Source: Anolis sagrei
Lineage: Eukaryota > Chordata > Lepidosauria > Squamata > Anolidae
Direction of reading: 5' to 3'
Length of the DNA stretch: 64,000 nt
NCBI RefSeq assembly: GCF_037176765.1
Contig: NC_090025.1
Coordinates: 14,685,545-14,749,544 of the forward strand
A program made the translations under genes and the position numbers. The number at the start of each line of letters is the position of its first letter. Position 1 is the stretch's first letter. The notes beneath the pieces were generated by a model. The model was not told where the DNA came from and made no database searches. It saw nothing but the letters and a program-made list of their open reading frames with translations. Of this stretch, positions 21,061 to 30,993 are shown one piece after another.

Positions 21061-21897
21061 CATTTCTCTGTATATTTATACAATTTACCAAAAGTCCCTT
21101 AATTTCTTGAGAAATTCAGTGACCATTTTGAATGCCAAAAAAATAGAATCCAGAAGAAAATTAGAAATAACTTTGCCAGCCATTCATTTGACATAGATGA
21201 AATGAAGTCTTAGGAATCCGAAGCTGGCAGAGGTTCAGCACCTCCTGCCTTGATAATAGATGCCCTGGGTTTGCCCTGGCATTTATTTTCCATTAAGCAG
21301 CATCTATGCCCCACCGGGGAGACTATTACGCCATGGCAATGCGCTTCTGTTTCCCTGGCATTAATGCTCAGATGCATTTTTAAAAGAAATGAAAACTCAC
21401 TTCTTGGCTTTCCCTGGAGAGCTAATGACCATATTCTTAATATATCAAAAGATTTTTAAAAATACGCCTTAGTAGAAGAGAAACAGCATTTTATTAAATC
21501 CCAGCAGCAGCAGTAAGGGAAACAATAATTGATTTGTTTATTACTCTTGATAACAGGTCTCTCAAAAAGCAAAGCAGCTTACAGTCGGGTTGGCCAGGGC
21601 ATATTCCGTTCCTTGAGATGAAAAGTATTTTTAAGAATCATGGAAGAAGAGATCAAAGCAGGCAGGCGGTTCTGGGTGACTTGAATGTGAAAAGAACGAA
21701 GGGCTGGTTAATGATTATTTCTGTCACCATAGCACCTAGAAGGGGCCCCAAACCCAGTCAATAAGACCCCATGTACAAACTCACAGCAGCTGACGGCTTG
21801 GATGACATTTACCTAAGGTGTTGCCATCATTTTCTTCTTTATAAGCTTGCAGGATTGCAAGAGGGATGTAGACGAAGCAAAGTTGTGGAGGTGCATG
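21061..21897. other. No gene; candidate conserved non-coding element at 21230-21440
   Basis: Apparently single-copy. 21230-21440 lacks repeat matches and has the look of an undecayed element. No splice-flanked coding exon is visible. Confidence 0.35.
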
Positions 21898-22050
21898 CAA
21901 GCCTTTGAGTTTGTTGTGTGCCTTCAAATTGGTTCTGGCTTATGATGACCCTAAGGGAAACTTATTCTGGGATATGTTCAGAGGTGGTTTGCTACTGCTT
22001 TCCTCTGATGCCATGTGACTTGTTCAAGATCATGCAACTGCATTATAGGA
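21898..22050 (-). mobile_element. Old tRNA-SINE fragment
   Basis: TTGTTGTGTGCCTTCAAAT and CTGGCTTATGATGACCCTAA match the 3' side of the family also seen at 33095, 47385 and 57065. Confidence 0.6.
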
Positions 22051-22147
22051 GTCGACACTGACCACATGATGCAGTTTCAATGCATTATAATACACTGACC
22101 ATATAATGTATTATATGGCAGTGCAGATGAGTCCCAAGAAACACCTG

Positions 22148-22645
22148 TTCAGTAAACAACAACAACAACAACACTTTATTTATATTCCGCCCTATCTCAC
22201 CAAGGGGACTCAGGGTGGATCACATATACGACAAACATTCAATGTCGCTTTGGATAGACAACACAGAGACAGACAGAACAGAAAGCAGGTATGTTGTCTC
22301 AATGTCAACATCCAGCTTTTTGAAGCCTTGGAAGGTTGTGCTTGAAACCAGCCACAGGGAGGTGCTGTCACTCCATCCTCTACCAGGACTTCCTTCTTCT
22401 TTTCAATCACCCAGCATTTTCTGATCTTTTTTCTTTATGGTGTGATAAAATATCTCCCCTACTTGTTTTAGTGGTACTTAATTTCTTTATTTACAGCTCA
22501 AGCTGTTTTCGAACTGCTTAGGTCAATAGTAAGCTGGACTTGACAGTCAGCTCATGCTGACTTGGGGCTTCAAAATGGCAACCTTTCAGTTGGTAGATCT
22601 TATCATTGCTAGTGATTTAGCAGCTGTGCTAAACTCTGGCCCTAA
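22148..22645 (-). mobile_element. Long SINE with tRNA-like head and L2-like tail, copy 2
   Basis: (AAC)n tail, ATTCCGCCCTATCTCACC and GGGGACTCAGGGTGGATCAC, then the same body as 20249-21060. The tRNA-like head is antisense (CAACCTTTCAGTTGGTAGAT .. CAGCTGTGCTAAACTCTGG). Confidence 0.7.
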
Positions 22646-22659
22646 GGATGCCTCTATAC

Positions 22660-22991
22660 CAGTGGTTCTCAACTTTTTTTGACCAGGGACCACTTGACCA
22701 GGGACCAATTTAACCAGAGACCACTCTCCAAAAGGACTATGAATCAGGTTTTGGCCAACTATAGATTTGGTTTGGTTATTTGGGGTGCTGGTTCAGAAAA
22801 TTGCATTGGATAGACCACATCAGCTCTAGTTTCTGATACAGAACATATACCATCCAGCAGTCGTCATCTGCTTGCCCACAGAAAACCTTATGTAATAATG
22901 TAGAGCTGGTATAGTAATAGTGAGGTCATGGGCCATATTTACATTCTTGGGGACTACTGGTGGTCTATGGTCCACAGGTTGGGAACCACCG
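22660..22991 (+). mobile_element. Non-autonomous hAT (GACCAGGGACCAC family) with perfect TSD
   Basis: Starts CAGTGGTTCTCAACTT and ends GGTTGGGAACCACCG. The 8-bp TSD CTCTATAC is perfect (22652-22659, 22992-22999). It confirms the hAT assignment of the family. Confidence 0.93.
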
Positions 22992-23510
22992 CTCTATACT
23001 GTAGAAATGAAGGCAGTTTGATACCACTTTAACTGCTATGGCTCAATGCTATGGAATCCTGGGAGTTATAGTTTGGTGAGAAGAGGCGGCCCTAGGTAAT
23101 TTTCAATGGTAAGCAAACAGTATTTTGGCGCCCCCCCCCCCCCCCACCAATCACTGATATATATTTTCTGTTTGTCGTGGGAGTTCTGTGTGCCATATTT
23201 GGTTCAATTCCATCATTTGATTGTAGGTGAACTATACATCCCAGTAATTACAACTCGCATATGTCAAGGTCTATTTCCCCCCAAGAGCACCTCAAAAGCG
23301 CCCCTGGGCAAAATCAACTATACTGCAAATGCTTACTTTGCATAATGTGTTGAGCTGCCCCTGTTGGTGAGACACCAGCAATCTTCGTCAAAGAAGGCTA
23401 AAAACCCTGTAAAACTACACCTCCCAGGATTCTGTAACGTTGAGCTCTGACAGTTAAAAGTGGTGTCAAACCACATTAATTCTACAGTACAGATGAACCC
23501 TAAATCATCT
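22992..23510. mobile_element. Palindromic MITE (AATTAATGCAGTTTGACACC family), split by hAT
   Basis: Left arm 23000-23080 (GCAGTTTGATACCACTTTAA) and right arm 23372-23510 (GTGTCAAACCACATTAATTC) are inverted repeats. A hAT copy at 23081-23363 lies between them. The superfamily is not assigned. Confidence 0.75.
23081..23363 (+). mobile_element. Non-autonomous hAT (CAGAGGCGGCCC family), copy 3
   Basis: Perfect 8-bp TSD TTGGTGAG (23073-23080 and 23364-23371). Ends AAGAGGCGGCCCTAGG and TTGAGCTGCCCCTG. It has a poly-C run at about 23132-23147 and a 20-bp deletion relative to copy 1. Confidence 0.93.
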
Positions 23511-23523
23511 GAAGTTCTTCATA

Positions 23524-24010
23524 TATTCTAGGGCCAGGCTTTAGCATAGCAGGTTAACCGCCAGCTGCAGTAAATCTTGCCAATTGAAAGGTTAACAGTT
23601 TGAACCCTGGGCTCGGGTGAGCTCCACACTTTTAGCCCAGCTTATGCCTACCTAGCAGTTCAATAACAGTAACCTGATTAGATAAATAGCTTTAAAGTGG
23701 GGAGGTATTTAAGGCACCCATAAGGAAATGCCACAAAAATGCTGGCGATTCAATCAAGGAGGAAGTTTATAAACGAAGCTCTTCAGCAGGGAAGATGAAG
23801 CAACAGCACCCCCTGTGGCCAGAATCGAGCACAGCCTCCAAGATGCTGAAGATGGGAAAGCCTATATTCCTCCATTTATGTACAGTTGTCTGTCTTGTAA
23901 GTGTATAATGACATTGGATTTTGCTGTATTTGTGTCCTGTGATCCACTCTAAGTCCCCTTAGGGGTGAGAAGGGCGGAATATAAATACTGTAAATAAATA
24001 AAATAAATAG
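23524..24010 (+). mobile_element. Long SINE with tRNA-like head and L2-like tail, copy 3
   Basis: Sense copy: tRNA-like head (TTTAGCATAGCAGGTTAACC, AGTTTGAACCCTGGGC), body (CAGCACCCCCTGTGGCC), then an L2-like tail (CTCTAAGTCCCCTTAGGGG, GAGAAGGGCGGAATATAAAT) and (AAAT)n. At about 485 bp it is unusually long for a SINE. Confidence 0.7.
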
Positions 24011-24575
24011 ATAGCATTATAAAAGAAGCCATCATTGAGAAGTAGTAGTATTTGCATTCATTTAAACAGCATCCATTAGGGATGTGTAGATGGCACACTG
24101 AGCATGGGGTTTTGGACTAAAACTCCTTCAAGATGTCTTGCCACTGTATAATTCTAGTTTATGGGGAAAGGGGAAGAACTGCAGCATGTCTGTATAAACT
24201 GCATACACAAAGCCTGATAGGACAGTTATTTTTTCCCCATTTTCATGGATGCATTGTTAGGTTTGTAGCTAAAGTGCTATTCCAACTAGGACTATGCACA
24301 CGTGAGAGCTATTGGCAGAAAAAAAGGAAAGTGCTCTGAAGAATGGCAGCATCAGTTTATTCTTATCAGTTCCGCCAGAAATAAATTAGGGGAGAAAAGT
24401 TTTTCTCCTTGACCTTGTCAGTTTCACTGTAGGAAAAAGAAATGATGGGTAGTGGAAATAGATTAATAAATAAATACAATGGAATTGAGCAGATGGAGAG
24501 GCAAATACTGCAGATGCAAGCTCAGCAGTGTATGCGTTGGGAGTTGCACATTGCACTCAAGACAATCATGTAGAG
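24011..24575. other. No gene recognised
   Basis: No domain in the small ORFs and no recognised repeat. Confidence 0.4.
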
Positions 24576-24744
24576 CAGGCATGGACAAATTTTGGCCTTC
24601 CACATGTTTTGGACTTCAATCCCCACAATTCCTAACAGCCTCAGGTTAGGCGGCTGAGGGGGAAAAGGAAAGGGCCTGAGGCTGTTAGGAATTGTGAGAG
24701 TTGAAGTCCAAAATTCCCAGAAGGTTGCAGTTTTCCCATGTCTG
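24576..24744. mobile_element. Palindromic MITE (CAGGCATGGGCAAACTT family)
   Basis: Ends CAGGCATGGACAAATTTTGG and GTTTTCCCATGTCTG. The arms contain ATTCCTAACAGCCTCAGG and its inverse. Flanking octamers ATGTAGAG and ATCAAGAG match at 6 of 8, consistent with a hAT origin. Confidence 0.75.
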
Positions 24745-24802
24745 ATCAAGAGGCTTTATATGGCAAAGGCTGATACGTGCTTTTCCTTGCAATGGCCGCA
24801 AA

Positions 24803-25335
24803 ATGGAGTGCATCTACACTATAGAATTACTACACAAACTGCTATGGCTCAAAGCCAACCTTAAAAACTCTGGCATAGACACTGAGAACTGGGAAGCCCT
24901 GGTCCTTGAGTGCTCCAGCTGGAGGTCAGCTGTGACCAGCAGTGCTGTAGAATTTGAAGAGGCACGAATAGAGGGCGAAAGAGAGAAACGTGCCAAGAAG
25001 AAGGCACATCAAGCCAACCCCGATGGAGACTGCCTTCCACCTGGAAACCAATGCCCTCACTGCGGGAGAAGATGCAGATCAAAAATAGGGCTCCATAGTC
25101 ACCTACGGACCCACCAGTACACTGATCTTGGAAGACTATCCTACTTGGACAACGAGGGATCGCCTAAATAAGTAAAGTGATGCTATGGATCCTGAGAGTT
25201 GTAGTTTGGTGAGGCACCACCAATGTTTGGCAGAGAAGGCTAAAGATCTTGTAAAACTGCAACTCTATGATTCCATAGCACAGAGCCACAGCACTTAAAG
25301 TGCAGTCAAACAGCATTAATTCTGCAGTGTCAATG
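24803..25335. mobile_element. Palindromic MITE (AATTAATGCAGTTTGACACC family), split by a LINE
   Basis: Left arm 24803-24846 (GTGCATCTACACTATAG). The rest is at 25174-25335 (GAGAGTTGTAGTTTGGTGAG .. CATTAATTCTGCAGTG). The zinc-finger LINE fragment lies between. Confidence 0.7.
24847..25173 (+). mobile_element. Non-LTR LINE C-terminus with a C2H2 finger, copy 1
   Basis: The frame 24803-25171 encodes LKANLKNSGIDTENWEALVLECSSWRSAV. A basic stretch follows (EGEREKRAKKKAHQANP), then CPHCGRRCRSKIGLHSHLRTH, a complete C-x2-C..H-x3-H finger, and ends DNEGSPK. Homologous minus-strand copies are at 25381 and 50650. I place it near the RTE/I-type endonuclease-RT LINEs; the exact clade is uncertain. Confidence 0.75.
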
Positions 25336-25380
25336 CACTCTATGACTCTCCTGGTCGCTTCTGGCAGTGACATCTGTGGC

Positions 25381-25706
25381 CTTACTGAGGCGATCCCTCA
25401 TTGGCCGAGTAGGATAATCTTCCAGGATCAGAATTCTTGTGAGTCTGTAGGTGGCTGTGGAGCCCTATTCTTGCTCTGCATCTTCTCCCGCAGTGAGGGC
25501 ATTGGTTTCCAAGTGGAAGGCGGTCCCGGTCAGGGTTGGCTTGACGCGCCTTCCTCTTGGCACGTTTCTCTCTTTCACTCTCCATTCGTGCCTCTTCAAA
25601 TTCTGCAGCACTGCTGGTCACAGCTGACCTCCAGCTGGAGCGCTCAAGGGCCAGGGTTTCCCAGTTCTCAGTGTCTATGCCAGAGTTTTTAAGGTTGGCT
25701 CTCCGG
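25381..25706 (-). mobile_element. Non-LTR LINE C-terminus with a C2H2 finger, copy 2
   Basis: The minus-strand frame 25382-25741 encodes RANLKNSGIDTENWETLALERSSWRSAV .. CPHCGRRCRARIGLHSHLQTH .. ANEGSPQ. It lies about 200 bp from copy 1 in opposite orientation, giving a natural inverted repeat. Confidence 0.78.
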
Positions 25707-26212
25707 CCTATCACCTGTTCGGATATCAGCCAGCACACCAATGGCTTAAATCAATAAATAGTTTTCTAAGATCTACAGAGAAACCCGCAGGAACACCTCA
25801 GCAAGCTAGAGTCCAAGAGTGGCAGGCAAAAACGTGGGAGCTCAAGCTATGGCTGATACCAAATGAGAGACTTCCCCCTGGGCACAAAAGATTGGGCAAC
25901 TTGGAAGGTGTTGAACAGACTGATCTGGCACCATGAGATGCAGAGCCAACCTTAAGAAATGGGGCCACAAAGTGGAGTCCACAACATGCGAGTGTGGAGA
26001 AGAGCAAACCACAGACCACCGACTATGATGCAACCTGAGCCCTGCCACATGCACAATGGAGGCACTTCTTATAACATCACCAGAGGCACTTCAAGTGGCC
26101 AACTACTGGTCAAAGGACATTTAATATAATGTCAAGTTTTTAAACTTTGTGTTTTTTAAAAATACATTGCAACTGTACCCTTAGTCCGCTTCTGATATGA
26201 TAAATAAATAAA
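25707..26212 (+). mobile_element. Second LINE 3' end (cysteine-rich C-terminal tail)
   Basis: In plus-strand frames it reads NLKKWGHKVESTTCECGEEQTTDH and MEALLITSPEALQVANYWSKDI, then a 3' UTR ending (AAAT)n at 26200-26212. The C-x-C..H pattern resembles the C-terminal tail of I/Vingi-group LINEs. The clade is tentative. Confidence 0.55.
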
Positions 26213-26214
26213 TC

Positions 26215-26340
26215 CTATGACTCTGGAGACCAGGGTTCATATCTCTGGTCAGACACAGAAACCCAGTGGGTAGCCTTGAGCAAGTCACAGGTCTCTCAGC
26301 CTCAGAGGAAGGCAACATCAAAACCCTTCTGAACAAATCC
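26215..26340 (+). mobile_element. Old tRNA-SINE fragment
   Basis: GACTCTGGAGACCAGGGTTC then CCTTGAGCAAGTCACAGG, as in the copy at 16382. Confidence 0.65.
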
Positions 26341-27551
26341 AAGAATTGTAAGTCAGAAATGATTGGGAGACACAACAATGATTCAAAACTGCTTGCAAAC
26401 ACAGGGGAGCTTTCAAAGGAGGTTTGGCTTTGTATGTATTGGTTCGGCTGTAGGAAAGAAATCCTGCAGAATGTAACTTTAACGATGGTAGCAGCTGCAA
26501 CTCTGGGTAGTGGAGGCTGTGTGTGTTGTCTCTCTCTCTGTGTGTTGTGCAGACGCTGGTGCATGCTCCACATGAACAGATGCTGATCGTTGCTTCTGCT
26601 GCAAGAGCTTATTCCCTTTCTCTCTCTCTCTCTCTCTGGCCAATTCTGACCCGACCTGGCGGACAAAAGCAGACAAGGATAGGAGGACATAAACTTCTGC
26701 ATCATGAATAAGGAGATCGGGTTGCACACTCGCTCTCTTTCCCACGTGACTCCCTGGAGTCTTTGCCAGCTCTCACACAAGTCCCCCCTTCCTTCTCTTC
26801 CTTGCCGGGTCCATTTTCACACTGAGTCTGCATGGGAAAGGGAATTGGACTTCCTTCAGAAGAGACAAGAAGGGGGTGGCCAGAAGACAAGACCTCTGCT
26901 TGGCCTTTAGAAGAGGGAAATATAGAAAAATATTCCTTTTCTTAAGGGCAAGCAGAGCCCTCCTGATGTTTCAACTACATATACATATATATGTGTGTGT
27001 GCGTGTATTTTTAAAAAGGCATCTTTCCTCACTTGTTTTGTCTGGAAGACTCCCAGTGTAGTACTTTGTGTGTTTATCCTTCTCACTGGCTTTTTTCGCA
27101 TCGAACCTGCAGAGTGTAATTACTTTGCCTCTCCTTCTTTCTCGGCTTCCAGGACGTATTGCAGAGGGAGCCTTTGCATGGAGCCCTTGTGCTAAGGAAG
27201 GAGGGAGGGGAGGATCATCCTTGAGAGCCATAGGAGAATCAGGGAGACACTCGCCCTGCAAGAAAGAGAGAGGGGGAAAGAAGAGAAAGGAGGATGGGAT
27301 GGGAAGAAATGCTCCCCCATTGGCTTTCTCCCTACTCTCTTCCCCCCCTCCCCCCCAAATACACTTCTTTTGAACCCCTTTCCCTTGGGGGAAATCCTTA
27401 GAAGTAGGCTTAGGGAAGGAAGGAATAACTCTCCTTGGCTGCTCTTTGCCCAGATTTGGAAGGAGGGGTCCCTGAGATAGGCAGCTTCCCAGAAGGAAGG
27501 GATCCCCCATTGATTAGACTACTCTGTTTCCATCCTGCTCCCCTCTCTTCC
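26341..27551. other. No gene recognised; (TC)n at 26613-26637
   Basis: The many overlapping ORFs on both strands come from CT/GA-rich sequence. No start-donor pair or domain was found. The interval around 26740-26830 is moderately GC-rich and holds a CACGTG E-box at 26743. Confidence 0.35.
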
Positions 27552-28447
27552 ATAGAGTTGGAAGAGACCTTGTGGGCCATCCAGTCCAACCCCCTGCCAA
27601 GAAGCAGGAAAATTGCATTCAAAGTACCCCCGACAGATGGCCATCTTGCCTCTGGGTTGTTGTAGGTTTTTTTCAGGCTATATGGCCATGGTCTAGAGGC
27701 ATTTTCTCCTGACGTTTTGCCTGCATCTATGGCAAGCATCCTCAGAGGTAGTGAAGTCTGTTGAAACTAGGAAAAAGGCCTTACATATCTGTGGAATGAC
27801 CAGGGTGGGACAAAGGACTCGTGTGCTGGTGCTAGGTGTGAATGTTTCAACTGACCACCTTGATTAGCATATAATGGCCTGACAGTGCCTGGAGCAAACT
27901 TTTGTTGAGAGGTGATTAGATGTCATTGTTTGTTTCCTCTCTGTTGTTGTGCTGTTGCAATTTTAGAGTTTTTTTTTATACTGGTAGTCAGATTTTGTTC
28001 ATTTTCATGGTTTCCTCCTTTCTGTTGAAATTGTCCACATGCTTGTGTATTTCAGTGGCTTCTCTGTGTAGTCTGACATGGTGGTTGTGAGAGTGGTCCA
28101 GCATTTCTGTGTTCTCAAATAATATATAAACCCACAGATATATAAACCCTAGTTCCAACAGACCTCACTACCTCTGAGGATGCTTGCCATAGACGCAGGC
28201 GAAACGTCAGGAGAGAATGCCTCTAGACCATGGCCATATAGCCTGAAAAAACCTACAACAACCCAGTGATTCCGGCCATGAAAGCCTTCGACAATACATC
28301 TTGCCTCTGTTTAAAAGCTTCCAAAGAAGGAGCTTCTACCACACTCTGGGGCAGAGAGTTCCACTGCTGAACAGCTCTCACAGTCAGAAAGTTCTTCCTC
28401 ATGTTCAGGTGGAATCTCCTTTCCTTAGTTTGAAGCCCTTGTTCCAC
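27552..28447 (-). mobile_element. CR1 LINE 3' end split by Penelope copy E
   Basis: 27552-27654 and 28297-28447 together are a CR1 3' end ([41 protein letters not shown] on the minus strand). The Penelope TSD lies within it. Confidence 0.9.
27655..28296 (-). mobile_element. Penelope-like element copy E, with endonuclease C-terminus
   Basis: A perfect 13-bp TSD CATCTTGCCTCTG (27642-27654, 28297-28309) lies inside CR1. On the minus strand about 27975-28125 reads LDHSHNHHVRLHREATEIHKHVDNFNRKEETMKMNKI. This resembles the extreme C-terminus of Penelope-type proteins after the GIY-YIG nuclease (REAIEI.KH.NNFNR). Two inverted arms flank it; the right one carries the extension (GAAAGCCTTCGACAATA). 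The plus-strand hammerhead motif is the best in the window: CCT, CTGAGGA 28174-28180, stem II TGCTTGC/GCAGGC, GAAAC 28201-28205, GTC 28206-28208, AGG. Confidence 0.94.
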
Positions 28448-28641
28448 ATCCGAGGGCCCTTCCACACAGCCTTATATCACATTATATTCTTACTGTGGTA
28501 TACTACCAATCCCAGCTTTTGGGGAACAAGGGTAGGAGGACATTATTATTGTTACATTTGCATTCATATTCTACTTGTGGGTTTCCCCTAGGTTGGCCAG
28601 TGTGTGAAGCAAAATGCTGAACTAAATACTCATTTGGTCAA
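28448..28641. mobile_element. Partial GGGCCCTTCCACACAGCC MITE and unassigned DNA
   Basis: GAGGGCCCTTCCACACAGCC at 28450-28469 is one end of the PIF/Harbinger-like MITE found whole at 49463-49595. The other end is not found. Confidence 0.5.
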
Positions 28642-28812
28642 AATCATAGAATCATAGAGTTGGAATCTCTTCATGGGCCATCCAGTCCAACCCCCTGCCA
28701 AGAAGCAGGAATATTGCATTCAAATCACCCCTGACAGATGGCCATCCAGCCTCTGTTTAAAAGCTTCCAAAGAGGGAGCCTCCACCACACTCTGGGGCAG
28801 AGAGTTCCAGAA
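28642..28812 (-). mobile_element. CR1 LINE 3' fragment
   Basis: ATCATAGAATCATAGAG, CCAACCCCCTGCCAAGAAGC and CCATCCAGCCTCTG; terminated at TGGGGCAGAGAGTTCCAG. Confidence 0.92.
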
Positions 28813-28954
28813 ATGAACAGGAATGTTGTTAAGTTGTCATGTAATTGCACAACCTTGTTATACTAGTGATCCCTAATACTTTAACACTATGTATGCAGTC
28901 AAAAGAATAATATGCAGACTTGGTGGGATGCAAACCTAGGTTTGCAGCACACCT

Positions 28955-29763
28955 CTGGGAGTTATAGTTGTTATAGTTGGGAGTTATAGTTGCTGGGATT
29001 TATAGTTTACCTACAATCAAAGAGGATTCTAAATTCCACTGATGATGGAATTGAACCAAACTTGGCACACAGAACTCCCATGACTAACAGAAAATACTGG
29101 AAGGGTTTGGTGGGCATTGACCTTGAGTTTGGGAGTTGTAGTTCACCTGCATCCAGAGAACAGTGTGGACTCAAACAATGATGGATCTGGACCAAACTTG
29201 GCACAAATACTCAATATGCCCAAATGCGAACAGTAGTGGAGTTTGGGGGGGAAATAGACCTTGACACCGGAGAGTTGTAATTGCTGGGATTTATAATTTA
29301 CCTACAATCAAAGAGCATTCTGAACCCCAACATTCTGAACCCCACACAGAACTCCCATGACCAACAGAAAATACTGGAAGGGTTTGGTGGGCATTGACCT
29401 TGAGTTTTAGAGTTGTAGTTGCCTACATCCAGAGAACACTGTGGACTCAAAACAATGATGGATCTGGACCAAACTTGGCATGAATATTCAATATACCAAA
29501 AGGCAAATACTTGTGGGGTTGGGGGGATTGATGTTGTCATTTGGGAGTTGTAGTTGCTGGAATTTATAGTTCACCTACAATCAAAGAGCATTCTGAACCC
29601 CACCAATGAAGAGTATTCTGAACCGCATCATTCTGAACCCCATACTGAACTCCCATGACCAACAGAAAATACAGTACTGTGTTTTCTGATGGTCTTTGGT
29701 GACCCCTCTGACACCCCCCTCCTGACCCCCAAGGAGTCCCGACCCCCAGGTTGAGAAATGCTG
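28955..29763 (-). mobile_element. SPIN-type non-autonomous hAT, one end missing
   Basis: The right end CCCAGGTTGAGAAATGCTG is intact. The body has several tandem copies of the core (TTGTAGTTGCTGGGATTTAT .. CTACAATCAAAGAGCATTC). The SPIN-like left terminus is absent. Confidence 0.82.
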
Positions 29764-29879
29764 CCCTAGACCTCTTTGGGACCCTGGCCCTTTAACAGAA
29801 GAGTGGGGTGCAAGTAGGAAGCTTTATGGATGGGCACAACTCCCCATTGAAACCCTATCTCCCATTAACTAAGCCGTTT

Positions 29880-30731
29880 TACTCCCACCCTCCTTTGAAT
29901 CCTTCTATTTTACAGAAAAGTGGTTAGAAAGCCGGGGAGTTTCCTTGAGGAGAAGAATAAGGGGAGGAGGAGAAGGGAGTGTGTTTGCTCATCGAGTTTC
30001 CCAGAGGTGGGGAGGGGGGGATAGTTGTGTGGGGTGTGTATATATATATATCTGTGTGCATGTGTGCGTGTGTGTATGTGTGCCTGCCTAGGGAGCACCC
30101 ACCTTGCCTGGAGCTGCGTCTCCTCTCCCAAGCTGGGCTGCTCCTTCTTCCTCCTCCTCCTCCTCCTCTTTGGAGGGCGCCTTGGTGGGTGGCCCTGGTT
30201 GCCTCCTCCTCTTTCTCTTCCTCCTCCTCCTCCTCTTTCACGCAGGAACCGGGTTGGTGGGTGGGTGTTTCAGGGCTGCTCCAAGTGTCCCTCCTGAAGC
30301 CGGCCAGAGAGGGTCGGAGGGCTTTCCCAAAGAGCCCATCGGCTCCTCTTCCTTCCCTCTCTTTCTTTTTTCGTGGGAAGGAGGGAAGTTGGCCAAGGGG
30401 AACTTTGCGGAAAAGAGGAGCTCCTCTTCCTTCCTCTTCCTCCTGCTTCTCCTCCTTCCTCTCTTCTGTCCTTTGGCGCAAAGGTGACCATGATTTACGG
30501 CGGATTCCTGCCCTGCGACTCGCTTGGATTGTAAAGACTCAGGAGAGAAAAGCCGCACACGCTTTCCCCGACTTGGGCTTCTCCTCCTCCTCCTTTCCTT
30601 CCTTCCCTTTCTTTTCCTCCTTTCGCCCTCCCCGGAGGAAGCCAAGAAGGCTCTTTCTTTCCCTGCTGCAAGGACCCGCTGAGAAGAGGTTCCTCTCCTT
30701 TGGGGCTTTCCCCCCAAAACCTCCCCAAACT
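29880..30731 (+). promoter_or_regulatory. Probable promoter and 5' leader of the signal-peptide gene
   Basis: This block of almost a kilobase is the longest GC/CT-rich stretch in the window and is free of recognised transposons. It contains dense CCTCCT runs (30148-30180, 30205-30240, 30430-30470) and CpG-containing stretches (30300-30720). Short (TA)n and (TG)n tracts lie at 30038-30082. The frame upstream of the ATG is open back to about 29979, because the CT-rich strand has few stops; the long ORF there is not taken as coding. A start site cannot be placed from sequence alone. Confidence 0.55.
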
Positions 30732-30798
30732 ATGGATTTCTTGGCGGCGCTTTGGCTGGCTGGGCTCGCCTTGGGGTTGCCTTGCCTTCAGGCAGAAG
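30732..30798 (+). CDS. First coding exon, signal peptide; possible nephronectin
   Basis: The ATG at 30732 has A at -3 and G at +4 (ACTATGG). It opens a 22-codon exon, MDFLAALWLAGLALGLPCLQAE plus one base, ending at 30798 in GAAG followed by the donor GTGAGT (30799). The hydrophobic core (residues 5-18) and small residues before the end make a clear secretory signal peptide, with cleavage near LQA. Human and mouse nephronectin start MDFLLALVLVSSLYLQAAAEFDG, sharing MDFL, overall length and the LQA..E end. NPNT is a secreted EGF- and MAM-domain matrix protein that binds integrin alpha8beta1. None of the EGF or MAM exons is in the window, so the name is inference. The exon ends in phase 1. The next exon would lie in or beyond the remaining 33 kb. 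Confidence 0.6.
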
Positions 30799-30993
30799 GT
30801 GAGTGGAAACAGCCCACTTGGGAGGGGGTTTATTTCCTTCTCCCAGGGAGAAGTTTGGGGAGTTGCCCTGACCTGGTGGTGCAAACCCACGCCAGGGTTT
30901 TAGCCCCAACTTTCCATTTGGAGCTGTACTCCATCCTTGAAATAAGTGCACCACATCATCTTGGGGTGGGTGTGCTTTCAAGTTGCCTTATAG
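30799..30993 (+). other. Start of intron 1
   Basis: GTGAGT donor, then unremarkable single-copy sequence up to the SPIN element's target site. The upstream ORF running to 31028 is read-through of the intron and is not coding. Confidence 0.6.

Noticed and set aside
26181-26780. 199-aa minus-strand ORF
   Set aside because: No known domain, overlaps an antisense SINE at its C-terminus, and no splice or promoter context.
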